In this document: positions 1 through 6,191 of the stretch, in pieces | Position numbering within the stretch: position 1 is the stretch's first letter | Layout of the letters: each line of letters starts with the position of its first letter | NCBI GenBank assembly: GCA_002313335.1 | Contig: DCBC01000098.1 | Span: 18,439-24,799 of the forward strand | Direction of reading: 5' to 3' | DNA from: Porticoccaceae bacterium UBA1117 | GTDB taxonomy: Bacteria > Pseudomonadota > Gammaproteobacteria > Pseudomonadales > Porticoccaceae | DNA length: 6,361 nucleotides | The notes under the pieces: generated by a model | What the model saw: only the letters and a program-made list of their open reading frames with translations | Databases searched by the model: none | Told to the model about the DNA's origin: nothing | Position numbers and translations under genes: made by a program

Positions 1-1
1 G

Positions 2-184
2 GGTGCAGACGCAGATATAGTTATTTTTGATGCTAAAACGGTGTCTGCTAATGCAGTTTACGGCGATCCATACCAGCCACCCACCGGTATTCCATACGTC
101 ATTGTTGGGGGTCAATTAGTGGTAGAGGAGGGCGTAGTTGTGGAAGGTATTTATCCGGGTAGGCGTATTCTTGGTGACGGGTAA
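2..184 (+). CDS. N-acyl-D-amino-acid deacylase-like amidohydrolase, C-terminal end (5' truncated)
   Basis: Only the last 60 codons are in the window, followed by a double stop TAATAA. The visible protein begins GADADIVIFDAKTVSANA, continues with a DPYQPPTGIPYVIVGG segment and ends in YPGRRILGDG. This order (ADIVIFD strand, DPxQxPxGI, V-G-G/N-G turn, PGRxL tail) is what I know from the C-terminal small beta domain of D-aminoacylases / N-acyl-D-amino-acid deacylases in the amidohydrolase superfamily. Those enzymes remove the acyl group from N-acyl-D-amino acids with a metal-dependent TIM barrel. The barrel and its metal ligands lie outside the window, so activity cannot be judged. Dihydroorotase- and dihydropyrimidinase-like relatives share the ADIVIFD part but not usually the DPxQxPxGI segment. 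The gene reads toward trhO with a 113-bp gap and no clear terminator between them. Confidence 0.8.
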   Translation, partial: GADADIVIFDAKTVSANAVYGDPYQPPTGIPYVIVGGQLVVEEGVVVEGIYPGRRILGDG

Positions 185-230
185 TAATCTAACCCGAAAA
201 GCGCCGCTTGATGCCGTGTCTTTCACCTTT

Positions 231-239
231 TGTTATACT
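231..239 (+). promoter_or_regulatory. Extended -10 promoter element before trhO
   Basis: TGTTATACT matches the extended -10 pattern TGnTATAAT at all but one position. It lies about 58 bases before the trhO start. No good -35 is present at 16-18 bp; TTGATG at 208-213 is 20 bp away. An extended -10 can work with a poor -35, so this is a reasonable but untested promoter with a start point near 245. A second TATACG at 242-247 is weaker. Confidence 0.4.
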
Positions 240-297
240 CTTATACGACTCTTAATGGTGAACTAAAACCATCAAAATAGACCTATTGGGATAATTA

Positions 298-1272
298 ATG
301 TCAGATACATATCTTACCTGTGCGCTCTATAAATTTGTGACGCTTCCGGATTTCGCAGAACTTCAGAAACCACTTCAAACAGTCATGTCTGACAATAATG
401 TCTTTGGTACCTTGCTGCTGGCAACAGAGGGTATCAATGGCACTATCGCTGGATTGCCGTCGGATGTGCAAGCAGTACTTAGGTGGTTAGAGCAACAACC
501 GTTGTTGTCTGGAATTGATCAGAAAAATTCTTATCATAGTGACATTCCGTTTTACCGAACCAAAGTGAAGCTTAAGAAAGAGATAGTCACCATGGGTGTG
601 GAAGGAATAGACCCCAAGCAAGTTGTCGGTACTTATGTAAAACCCAGTGATTGGAATGCACTCATTTCTGACCCAGAGGTAGTGGTTGTGGATACGCGTA
701 ACGATTACGAGGTCGAAATAGGCACGTTTAAAAACGCCATTGATCCACAGACTAAAACATTTCGAGATTTCCCTGCGTGGGCTGGAAAAAATCTCAATAA
801 AGAAAAACATAAAAAAGTCGCCATGTTTTGCACCGGCGGTATCCGTTGCGAAAAGTCCACGGCTTACATGAAAGAGCAGGGCTTTGATGAGGTGTATCAC
901 CTTGAAGGCGGCATTCTAAAATATCTGGAGGAAGTGCCTCAAGATCAAACTTTGTGGGAAGGCGAATGTTTCGTTTTTGATAATAGAGTTGCCGTTGGCC
1001 ACGATCTTAAGCGTGGTTCCTATGACCAGTGCCATGCCTGTCGAATGCCGATTACCGAACAAGAAAAACAGTCCGAATTTTATCAGCAAGGACTTGCTTG
1101 TCATCATTGCCATGATGTTGTGGAGGATGATCAAAAGGTTCGTTTTGCTGAACGCCAAAAACAGGTAGAGCTAGCCAAACAGAGAGGGGAAGAACATATC
1201 GGCAATGCAGCGTTCGAGGCTACTGAACGCCGCAGAGCGGCTAAAAAAAGTCATAAGTTGAAGCAAAAATAG
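298..1272 (+). CDS. trhO: tRNA uridine-34 hydroxylase, rhodanese family (TrhO/YceA)
   Basis: A complete 324-aa protein, slightly shorter than the about 350 aa of E. coli TrhO (YceA, formerly UPF0176). The family hydroxylates uridine 34 of certain tRNAs with oxygen to give 5-hydroxyuridine, the first step toward cmo5U/mcmo5U. Three parts can be seen: an N-terminal acylphosphatase-like region (about 1-95) with the [14 protein letters not shown] segment; a rhodanese domain (about 120-215) with D132-T-R134 and the active loop C178-T-G-G-I-R-C184; and a C-terminal region with two CxxC pairs, C245/C248 and C268/C271, which may bind metal. The tail (about 285-324) is rich in Lys, Arg and Glu and probably helical. 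The ATG at 298 fits the family N-terminus, though the ribosome site is weak (TTGGGAT at 286-292). The preceding gene ends 113 bp upstream and an extended -10 lies between, so it may have its own transcript. Identification is secure; the tRNA targets are inferred from the family. Confidence 0.95.
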   Translation: MSDTYLTCALYKFVTLPDFAELQKPLQTVMSDNNVFGTLLLATEGINGTIAGLPSDVQAVLRWLEQQPLLSGIDQKNSYHSDIPFYRTKVKLKKEIVTMGVEGIDPKQVVGTYVKPSDWNALISDPEVVVVDTRNDYEVEIGTFKNAIDPQTKTFRDFPAWAGKNLNKEKHKKVAMFCTGGIRCEKSTAYMKEQGFDEVYHLEGGILKYLEEVPQDQTLWEGECFVFDNRVAVGHDLKRGSYDQCHACRMPITEQEKQSEFYQQGLACHHCHDVVEDDQKVRFAERQKQVELAKQRGEEHIGNAAFEATERRRAAKKSHKLKQK

Positions 1273-1400
1273 TGGGGCGCGGTATTCTAAATTGCTGAGC
1301 CAAATAGGGAGTCGATACGGTGAATTTCGACAGCCTAGTGAGGTAGTATTTGAGAAGGCAACTATCGGGATTAATCTTAATGAATGCACGAGGGAATTAG

Positions 1401-2399
1401 ATGACAGAGCTTGATATTTGGCACGCGCAGGTGAGTGAGGAGGCATTAGAGCCAGAACGTCCGATTATAGATGCGCATCATCACCTCTGGCGAGTCGGAA
1501 CTCCTTATGAAATTGATGACCTTTGGGCAGACACACGTTCTGGTCATAATATTGTTGGCACCGTTTTTATTGAATGTGGCGCAGAGTATCGTGTCGACGG
1601 ACCGGTTTCATTGCAACCGGTTGGTGAAACCGAGTATGTGAGAGAGCAAATTGAGTATTCGCAGCGTCATAAGATAAAGGGTCAGCCGCCTGTTATGGGA
1701 ATGGTCAGTCATGCCAACCTAATGCTGGGTGCCGATGTTAAACATGTGCTCGAAGCTCATACAGCAGCAGCCGGGGGATTGCTCCGTGGTATTCGTCATT
1801 CGACAGCGTTTTATCCTGATCCTCCAGCGGTTGATCGCTATACGGGGCGTATAGCTGAACTGATGACGCAACCTAAATTCCGAGAAGGTTTTGCACAATT
1901 AGCACCTGCAGGTCTAAGTTTCGACGCCTGGCTTTTACATAACCAAATTAGTGAATTAACTGCTTTAGCTAATGAGTTTCCTGAAACGACTATTATTTTT
2001 GATCACTTTGGTGGTCCTTTAGGCATTGGCCCGTATGCCGGTAGGCAAAAAGAGTTGTTCCCACAATGGAAAGCTGATGTGGCGGCGCTGGCTCGCTGTA
2101 AGAATGTGGTGGCTAAATTAGGTGGATTAGCCATGGTGATTAATGGTTGGGGCTGGGACGAACGTAACAAGCCTGCTAGTTCAGATGAAATTGTAACCGC
2201 CCATCGAGATTATTATCGGCATGCCATTGACTGTTTTGGCCCAGATCGGTGTATGTTTGAGAGTAACTTTCCTGTGGACAAGTTGTCAGTGTCCTATGGT
2301 GTACTTTGGAATGCATTTAAAAAAATAGCTCAGGGGTTTAGTGACTCTGAAAAAGATGCGATGTTCAGAGGAACAGCAACACGTGTTTATAAGCTATAG
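1401..2399 (+). CDS. Amidohydrolase family 2 protein (COG3618-like TIM-barrel hydrolase)
   Basis: A complete 332-aa protein. A TAG stop lies directly before the ATG in frame, and GAGGGA (1390-1395) sits 5 bases upstream, which fixes the start. Family features in order: I-D24-A-H26-H27-H28-L-W30 (HxH of barrel strand 1), FIECGAEYR (56-64), L128-R-G-I-R132-H133, F-D201-H202-F-G-G, AKLGGLAM, NGWGWDER, and C284-M-F-E-S-N289-F-P-V-D293 near the end, followed by FRGTATRVYKL. Relatives include L-fuconolactonase, 2-pyrone-4,6-dicarboxylate hydrolase (LigI), 4-sulfomuconolactone hydrolase and ACMSD, mostly cytoplasmic lactonases or decarboxylases. The usual motif GSDWP has its catalytic Asp replaced by Asn289 here. 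The GWGWDER/ESNFPVD combination belongs to an uncharacterised branch as far as I recall, so no substrate is proposed. It follows trhO by 128 bp with no clear terminator between. Family certain, function unknown. Confidence 0.88.
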   Translation: MTELDIWHAQVSEEALEPERPIIDAHHHLWRVGTPYEIDDLWADTRSGHNIVGTVFIECGAEYRVDGPVSLQPVGETEYVREQIEYSQRHKIKGQPPVMGMVSHANLMLGADVKHVLEAHTAAAGGLLRGIRHSTAFYPDPPAVDRYTGRIAELMTQPKFREGFAQLAPAGLSFDAWLLHNQISELTALANEFPETTIIFDHFGGPLGIGPYAGRQKELFPQWKADVAALARCKNVVAKLGGLAMVINGWGWDERNKPASSDEIVTAHRDYYRHAIDCFGPDRCMFESNFPVDKLSVSYGVLWNAFKKIAQGFSDSEKDAMFRGTATRVYKL

Positions 2400-2410
2400 A
2401 AATTAGAGAT

Positions 2411-2435
2411 AAAAAAATGAGCCTCGCGGCTCATT
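2411..2435 (-). terminator. Intrinsic terminator of the pyrD-DUF1315 unit
   Basis: A perfect 8-bp stem, AATGAGCC (2416-2423) and GGCTCATT (2428-2435), has a TCGC loop. Read on the minus strand, the stem is followed by T's (the A run at 2411-2417 on the plus strand). That orientation ends transcription from pyrD and the small gene behind it. On the plus strand the stem begins 16 bases after the amidohydrolase stop but is followed by AAAAGG, so it would be a poorer terminator for that gene. Confidence 0.8.
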
Positions 2436-2482
2436 AAAAGGTAGGACTACTTTGACGTAGAGGGATATGATGGCGCCGCCAA

Positions 2483-2514
2483 ACAACCGTACTAACACGT
2501 TAGTGTATGGTTGT
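2483..2514 (-). repeat. Hairpin across the stop codon of the DUF1315-like gene
   Basis: Two nested inverted repeats: outer ACAACC (2483-2488) with GGTTGT (2509-2514), and inner ACTAAC (2491-2496) with GTTAGT (2499-2504) around a 2-base centre. The linkers are 2 and 4 bases. The inner arm contains the TAA stop (2500-2502, minus strand). It has no T run, so it is more likely an RNA-stability or translation-end structure than a terminator; the terminator lies about 50 bases further on. Confidence 0.5.
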
Positions 2515-2697
2515 AGGGCTGAGCATCATGGGGTGGAGGTTTGGTAAAATCTTGGTTCTTACAAGTAGCGCCTCTTCACAGGTCTTGCGCTGTCTTGTTG
2601 TTAACTTTGTTCCGCAGCTCCAGTGACCACTGCTGAGCGCCCAGCGAAATTCGGTAAAAATTCGGTTTGGTAAATTGGCTATCACCTCTTCAAACAT
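2500..2697 (-). CDS. Short DUF1315 / YeaC-like protein
   Basis: A 65-aa protein. The pattern of residues 5-46 (VIANLP..IF..FRWAL, G24-x-W26-x2-G29, L32-T33, Q36-R-x2-C40, EALL) matches what I know of DUF1315 / YeaC proteins, whose core reads roughly A-x3-G-K-W-x2-G-x2-L-T-x2-Q-K-x2-C. That family is small, cytoplasmic and without known function; typical members are about 90 aa, so this one has a short C-terminus (LPNLHPMMLSPTTIH). The ATG lies 4 bases after the pyrD stop with little independent ribosome site, so translation is probably coupled to pyrD. A strong terminator follows. The tight spacing, the family match and the terminator all support a real gene rather than a chance frame. The truncated tail may be natural, or may reflect a frameshift near codon 42; another frame stays open from about 2570 to 2497 on the minus strand. 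Confidence 0.6.
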   Translation of the reverse strand: MFEEVIANLPNRIFTEFRWALSSGHWSCGTKLTTRQRKTCEEALLVRTKILPNLHPMMLSPTTIH

Positions 2698-2701
2698 TAT
2701 T

Positions 2702-3913
2702 TTAGGCCGCTTCTTTTTTAACGTTAGTCAAAACCGGGGACTCAGCCTCAGCAATAATGGGGAGCGGGTTTCTCGAACCGACTGCCTGCTCGAGTGAGGT
2801 AAAACCGTCTTTCTTCATTAATTGGACGAGTCCACGATTGATTTCGCTGAGGTTTTGAGGGCCATCAAAAATCATAGTAGTGATCATATGGAGTAAGCTC
2901 GCGCCTGACGTAATCTTTTCATATGCATCTTTGGCTGTGAAAACGCCACCCACACCAATCAGTGTTTTAGTGCCGCGTGTTCGCCGATAAACATGGCGTA
3001 TGACATCGGTAGAAATTCTTTGCAGTGGCAGACCACTCATTGCACCTTTACCGGCGGGTAGAAGACCTTTCACCGTTGGATATTCCTCAGGTAGATGCTC
3101 AGTGTTGTGGGAAGGTTTGGCTAGGTTAGTCAGAACAAACCCATCCATATTGTGTTTTACGCAACCATCTACGATGATGTCAATCTCAGCAATTGAAATA
3201 TCTGCAGCTAATTTCACGTAGATTGGCTTGTCAGTGATTGGGCGAATGTGTTGAGTTACTGCGGAAAGCAATGCGTCTAAATTGTGCTCATCCACAAATG
3301 GCTCGCCGTCTTGCGTATTTGGACAACTGATATTAATCGTGAAGTAGTCTCCAACATCTTTGAACAAAGTCATCGTCTTCAGGTAATCACGAATTGACTC
3401 CTGCAACTCAAATTCTGGAGTAACATTGGACTTAGCAGCGTTGATCCCAACTCTGAGGCGTCCAAAGTCTACCTTGGCAAGTCTTGAGGCTATTTTCTCT
3501 GAGCCTTGGTTGTTTAGGCCGTACCAAACAACAATAGCGCGAGACTTGACCATCCTGAATAGTCTGCGACCGGGGTTTCCTGGGCATACTTCTCCCGTAA
3601 AGGAGCCAAGCTCTGCTAACCCAAAGCCCATTGAGGGGTAAATCTTTGTTAGCTCGCCATCTTTGTCAAATCCAGCTGACAAACCTACCGGATTACGGTA
3701 TTCAATTCCATCTACTTCAATGTTTAGACTCTTATGGTTGTAATCCCACATCAGCGAAGAGAACCCTCGCGTGATAGGGTTACTTCCTAAAAATACGCCT
3801 ACGCGTTTAAACGCATAATGCGCGTTTTCGGGCTCCATCAAAAAAATAAATGGACGCGCAGCACGAAATAACAACCACAGGGTAAAGTTTCTCAATCCGA
3901 CTATAAAGCTCAT
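2702..3913 (-). CDS. pyrD: Dihydroorotate dehydrogenase, class 2-like (quinone) with a class 1-type catalytic Cys
   Basis: A 403-aa protein from the ATG at 3913, chosen because GAGG (3920-3923) lies 6 bases upstream; an in-frame TTG four codons earlier would give 407 aa but lies against that site. The family oxidises dihydroorotate to orotate in pyrimidine synthesis with FMN. Visible parts: a hydrophobic/amphipathic N-terminal helix (about 3-26, FTLWLLFRAARPFIFLM), then MEPENAH as in class 2 enzymes bound to the inner membrane; NPVGLSAGFDKDGE (74-87) with the FMN lysine K84; LGSFT (102-106); Y131-G-L-N-N-Q-G137 in place of the usual MGFNNxG; N194-I-S-C197-P-N-T, where class 2 enzymes have Ser; and G320-V-G-G-V324 for FMN phosphate. 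It is longer than E. coli PyrD (336 aa), with a C-terminal extension of about 40 residues. The divergence and the Cys make a paralogue or a distinct subclass possible; fold and FMN binding are not in doubt. Confidence 0.85.
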   Translation of the reverse strand: MSFIVGLRNFTLWLLFRAARPFIFLMEPENAHYAFKRVGVFLGSNPITRGFSSLMWDYNHKSLNIEVDGIEYRNPVGLSAGFDKDGELTKIYPSMGFGLAELGSFTGEVCPGNPGRRLFRMVKSRAIVVWYGLNNQGSEKIASRLAKVDFGRLRVGINAAKSNVTPEFELQESIRDYLKTMTLFKDVGDYFTINISCPNTQDGEPFVDEHNLDALLSAVTQHIRPITDKPIYVKLAADISIAEIDIIVDGCVKHNMDGFVLTNLAKPSHNTEHLPEEYPTVKGLLPAGKGAMSGLPLQRISTDVIRHVYRRTRGTKTLIGVGGVFTAKDAYEKITSGASLLHMITTMIFDGPQNLSEINRGLVQLMKKDGFTSLEQAVGSRNPLPIIAEAESPVLTNVKKEAA

Positions 3914-3946
3914 GTTTGACCTCAAAATTAAAAACGACTAACTACG

Positions 3947-3977
3947 AATACGAATGATAATAGATCCTATTCGTATT
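3947..3977. repeat. Perfect 9-bp inverted repeat, operator candidate at the pyrD promoter
   Basis: AATACGAAT (3947-3955) and ATTCGTATT (3969-3977) are exact inverse copies with 13 bases between. One arm fills the -35/-10 spacer and the other lies just past the -10 near the expected start point, so the two arms bracket the -10. That is the usual position for a repressor operator. It does not look like the PurR box (ACGCAAACGTTTGCGT). The left side also has ACGAAT twice in tandem (3944-3955). Confidence 0.55.
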
Positions 3978-3983
3978 AATCAA
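3957..3983 (-). promoter_or_regulatory. Probable sigma-70 promoter of pyrD
   Basis: On the minus strand, TTGATT (3983-3978) and TATTAT (3962-3957) are separated by 15 bp. The spacing is a little short, but both hexamers are near consensus and stand about 45 bases before the ATG. The start point would be near 3950, giving a leader of about 37 bases. Confidence 0.45.
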
Positions 3984-4379
3984 GCGTTAAGTCAGCTTTT
4001 TATTAGTTAATGCCTTGGTATGAGCATCCGAGCATTAATATCGAGTCGGCTGTAAATAGTTAAATGTTGGCGATTTTATGTGAGTAAGATATTAGATAAA
4101 TCAAAAATTTAGTTTAAATTCAGAAGCTTGAGGTTTACTAAATGATTGATTCAAGTATTCCGACACCTACGATCTATGGCAAAGAATAGCTTTTAACATG
4201 GTAGTTAATTCATCGTATTTATGCCCGATATGCGATAGCGTCATGCGGTTTATCATCACAAAGATAAATGTCTAGTGCACTTAGATTCTGTTAGCGTATT
4301 AGCTTTAAATTACTGAGCGTCAGTTTCGTTAAGATTTAACTACCCCCCATTCTTAAGTGTGCACGTTTAGTCAGCTTTA

Positions 4380-4407
4380 TTGTTAACAGTAATAGTTTTT
4401 CTAGAGT
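4380..4407 (+). promoter_or_regulatory. Possible promoter of the homocysteine methyltransferase gene
   Basis: TTGTTA (4380-4385) and TAGAGT (4402-4407) are 16 bp apart; each matches four of six consensus bases. The start point would be near 4414, giving a leader of about 45 bases that contains the hairpin at 4424-4451. This is a weak call made because nothing better lies close to the gene. Confidence 0.3.
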
Positions 4408-4423
4408 GATTGTGACAAAATCC

Positions 4424-4451
4424 ACCGCTGATGGTTAGTAGGGACAGCGGT
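4424..4451 (+). repeat. Leader hairpin just before the methyltransferase start
   Basis: ACCGCTG (4424-4430) and CAGCGGT (4445-4451) form a perfect 7-bp stem with a 14-base loop, ending 7 bases before the ATG at 4459. The loop carries AGGGA (4440-4444), the only ribosome-site-like sequence nearby, but 14 bases from the ATG when unfolded. Folding could bring it to another distance or block ribosome entry; which of these happens cannot be told from sequence. Confidence 0.45.
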
Positions 4452-4458
4452 AGTTTAT

Positions 4459-5337
4459 ATGAAAATATTAGACGGTGGTATTGGGCGTTACTTAAAAGAA
4501 ATTGGTGCTCCATTTCAGCAGCCTGAATGGTCTGCTTTAGCCCTGATGGAGGATCCTTCTTCTGTGAAAGTTGCTCATCAGGCTTTCGTGGATGCGGGCT
4601 CTCAAGTTATCACCACTAACTCCTACGCGGTAGTCCCTTTTCATATAGGCGAAGATAGATTTGTTGAACGTGGTGCTGAGTTAATTCGATTATCCGGCCA
4701 GTTAGCCCAACAAGTTAAACAAGCTTCGGGAGAAGCTGTGTTAGTTGCCGCAGGTATCCCTCCAGTATTTGGCTCCTATAATCCTGACGAATTTGTTCAT
4801 GATGACGCCGTTGCCATGCTAGAAATCTTTAAGCAGAATCTTTTGCCATACACGGACATTATTTTAGCGGAAACACAATCAAGTATTGCCGAAGTGACGG
4901 CTATCCAATCAGTGTTCGGAGATTGCGAGCAACCGCTGTGGATTAGTATGACGCTCGAAGATCTGGGTGCATCTAGCAAAGGGTCAACCTTGAGGTCAGG
5001 TGAATTACTCGCAGAAGCCTTGAAAACTATTGATTTTCAGCGGGTGGATGCGGTTTTATTTAACTGTAGCCAGCCTGAAGTTATGGCTGACGCTATTACA
5101 TTAGCGGTTGAAATACTACCAAGTGGTAAAGATATTGGCGTGTATGCGAATGGCTTCCGACCTATTACGAACGCTATCGACGCCAATGACGGCTATTCTG
5201 CGTTGAGAGAGGATTTAACTCCTAAAGACTACCTTGCATTTGCACAGCACTGGCAGCAGTTGGGTGCCACTATGGTGGGTGGTTGTTGCGGTATTGGACC
5301 CGACCATATTTCGCTACTAAAACGCTTAAATGACTAA
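4459..5337 (+). CDS. Homocysteine S-methyltransferase family protein
   Basis: A complete 292-aa protein. The family moves a methyl group from S-methylmethionine, betaine or a related donor to homocysteine, making methionine in the cytoplasm. Visible family marks: the opening ILD5-G-G-I-G-R10, PEWSALALM, ITTN54-S-Y56, LAE138-T-Q-S-S, the first zinc cysteine in F-N-C203-S-Q-P, and the final pair G-G-C276-C277-G. Together C203, C276 and C277 match the three zinc ligands that bind the homocysteine thiol (as Cys217, Cys299 and Cys300 in human BHMT). Length agrees with MmuM-type single-domain enzymes (about 300 aa), with no cobalamin or folate domain. The methyl donor cannot be read from the sequence, so I leave the symbol blank; mmuM is one possibility. 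The ATG matches the family N-terminus, though the ribosome site is weak and an adjacent hairpin may matter. The gene stands alone, diverging from pyrD. Confidence 0.9.
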   Translation: MKILDGGIGRYLKEIGAPFQQPEWSALALMEDPSSVKVAHQAFVDAGSQVITTNSYAVVPFHIGEDRFVERGAELIRLSGQLAQQVKQASGEAVLVAAGIPPVFGSYNPDEFVHDDAVAMLEIFKQNLLPYTDIILAETQSSIAEVTAIQSVFGDCEQPLWISMTLEDLGASSKGSTLRSGELLAEALKTIDFQRVDAVLFNCSQPEVMADAITLAVEILPSGKDIGVYANGFRPITNAIDANDGYSALREDLTPKDYLAFAQHWQQLGATMVGGCCGIGPDHISLLKRLND

Positions 5338-5345
5338 AGCAAGAC

Positions 5346-5382
5346 AATAGTTAAGGCGGCGCTTAGCGTTGACTTAACTATT
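5346..5382. terminator. Long hairpin between convergent genes, possible bidirectional terminator
   Basis: AATAGTTAAG (5346-5355) and CTTAACTATT (5373-5382) are perfect 10-bp arms. Inside, CGC/GCG around TTA (5360-5368), flanked by G-U pairs and one C-G pair, extends the stem to about 16 pairs with one mismatch. It begins 9 bases after the methyltransferase stop and overlaps the stop codon of the facing lipoprotein gene (5381-5383). Neither strand has a clean T run after the stem, so it may slow polymerase or protect 3' ends rather than act as a classical terminator. Confidence 0.5.
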
Positions 5383-6145
5383 AAAGACGTTGGTAAATCT
5401 CAGTAACTTCAATCCCATCAACCGTCGCTGTTTGGCTGAGATTATCCTGGTCAATCAAAACCAGGTGGAGCGACCGTTGTGCATCAGAGTTCGTCTGAAC
5501 AGAACTAGTCATTCCTGTTTCAACGGCTTGTCCGTTTTCCCCAAACTCAATAGAACCAAACCAGAACTCACTACTATTTGATAGGTCTGGCCCCTCAGTT
5601 AAGGTAGTTCGCTGTAGCGAAATAAAGTGCCCACCACCAATAATCTTGGTAGTGAAAACACCATCTTGTATCCTGTGCCAGAGGCCATCATAGGGGGAGG
5701 TTACGATTGACGCCGTATTCCATGTCTCGACCATATCTAATGAACGGCCATCATCGTATTTCATACCCATTATGGTTTGTATAAAACCGCTGTCAGTCTC
5801 CTCAATAGCTACATCAAAGCTGTAGCCTTTAACCGCTCCGTTATGGTTAACAGTAGGTACTTCAACCATTACACCGTTGTCCCAAGTTGCAATGCCGGCA
5901 CCAACATCGATACCAATTTCTTTGTTCATAAAGGCGAACATAAATCGATTATTCGTATAAATTTTTATCTGGTCGCGCAGTAAAACACTGACTGCACCGT
6001 TCTCTGTGACTTCTACATCTTTAAGTAAGTACGCGCCATCAGGAAGTGCCGGAACTCCAGTAAAAGCGACGACAGCCGTTTTATCATTATTACAGGCTGT
6101 TAAAAGTAGGACAGCAAAACCGAGCATTAGACGCTTTAAATTCAT
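5381..6145 (-). CDS. Predicted outer-membrane lipoprotein with two tandem lipocalin-like domains
   Basis: A 254-aa protein of unknown function. The N-terminus is a lipoprotein signal: K4-R5, hydrophobic LMLGFAVLLL, and lipobox L15-T-A-C18. Asn at +2 (N19), not Asp, predicts sorting to the outer membrane. The mature part seems to contain the same beta-rich unit twice. Unit 1 (about 36-143) has DGAY, IKIYTNNRF (60-68), G84, WDNG (88-91), E95 and DMVETW (137-142). Unit 2 (about 153-254) has DGLW, TKIIGGGHF (166-174), G197, FGENG (201-205), VE (208-209) and VTEIYQR at the end. The layout D-G-x-W/Y, k-I-x5-F, G-x-n-G, final E-x-W/Y resembles the lipocalin-like DUF4488-type domains of secreted proteins, from memory only. 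The start is fixed by AGAGGG (6152-6157) 6 bases upstream. The gene is convergent with the methyltransferase and lies downstream of a tRNA unit, with no functional partner visible. Confidence 0.8.
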   Translation of the reverse strand: MNLKRLMLGFAVLLLTACNNDKTAVVAFTGVPALPDGAYLLKDVEVTENGAVSVLLRDQIKIYTNNRFMFAFMNKEIGIDVGAGIATWDNGVMVEVPTVNHNGAVKGYSFDVAIEETDSGFIQTIMGMKYDDGRSLDMVETWNTASIVTSPYDGLWHRIQDGVFTTKIIGGGHFISLQRTTLTEGPDLSNSSEFWFGSIEFGENGQAVETGMTSSVQTNSDAQRSLHLVLIDQDNLSQTATVDGIEVTEIYQRL

Positions 6146-6191
6146 GATTGACCCTCTGGGCTTAAAAGCTATTAAGAATACTTGTTTTTAC

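Larger units (their letters stand above)
3914..4458. other. 545-bp AT-rich divergent intergenic region
   Basis: This lies between the divergent pyrD and homocysteine methyltransferase genes and contains no convincing gene. Near pyrD it holds the promoter and inverted repeat listed separately; near the other gene, a possible promoter and a leader hairpin. In between I see only small inverted repeats of doubtful value: AATTTA/TAAATT (4106-4111 and 4115-4120), TTTATC/GATAAA (4249-4254 and 4263-4268) and TTAAAT/ATTTAA (4305-4310 and 4334-4339). I did not recognise a SAM, SAH or cobalamin riboswitch, nor a tRNA. A small RNA cannot be ruled out. Confidence 0.6.

Noticed and set aside
198..213. AAGC/GCTT hairpin after the truncated first gene as a terminator
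   Set aside because: Only four pairs and no T run directly after the stem.
487..1158. Antisense and overlapping open frames within trhO
   Set aside because: They lie wholly inside a well-recognised gene, show no family motifs, and their composition follows from the trhO codons.
1384..1404. Six-codon frame ATG-CAC-GAG ending in a TGA that overlaps the amidohydrolase ATG
   Set aside because: It looks like a translation-coupled leader peptide, but it has no clear ribosome site and a frame this short is expected by chance.
3000..3641. Plus-strand open frames opposite pyrD
   Set aside because: They are shadows of the pyrD frame, with no ribosome site and no recognisable product.
4272..4285. TAGTGCACTTA near-palindrome as a methionine regulator (MetJ/MetR) site
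   Set aside because: It does not match the AGACGTCT MetJ box or a clear MetR site, and it lies nearly 200 bases from the gene.
3914..4458. A riboswitch or small gene in the long intergenic region
   Set aside because: No conserved riboswitch core was recognised, and no open frame with a ribosome site and plausible length was seen; only a covariance-model scan could settle it.
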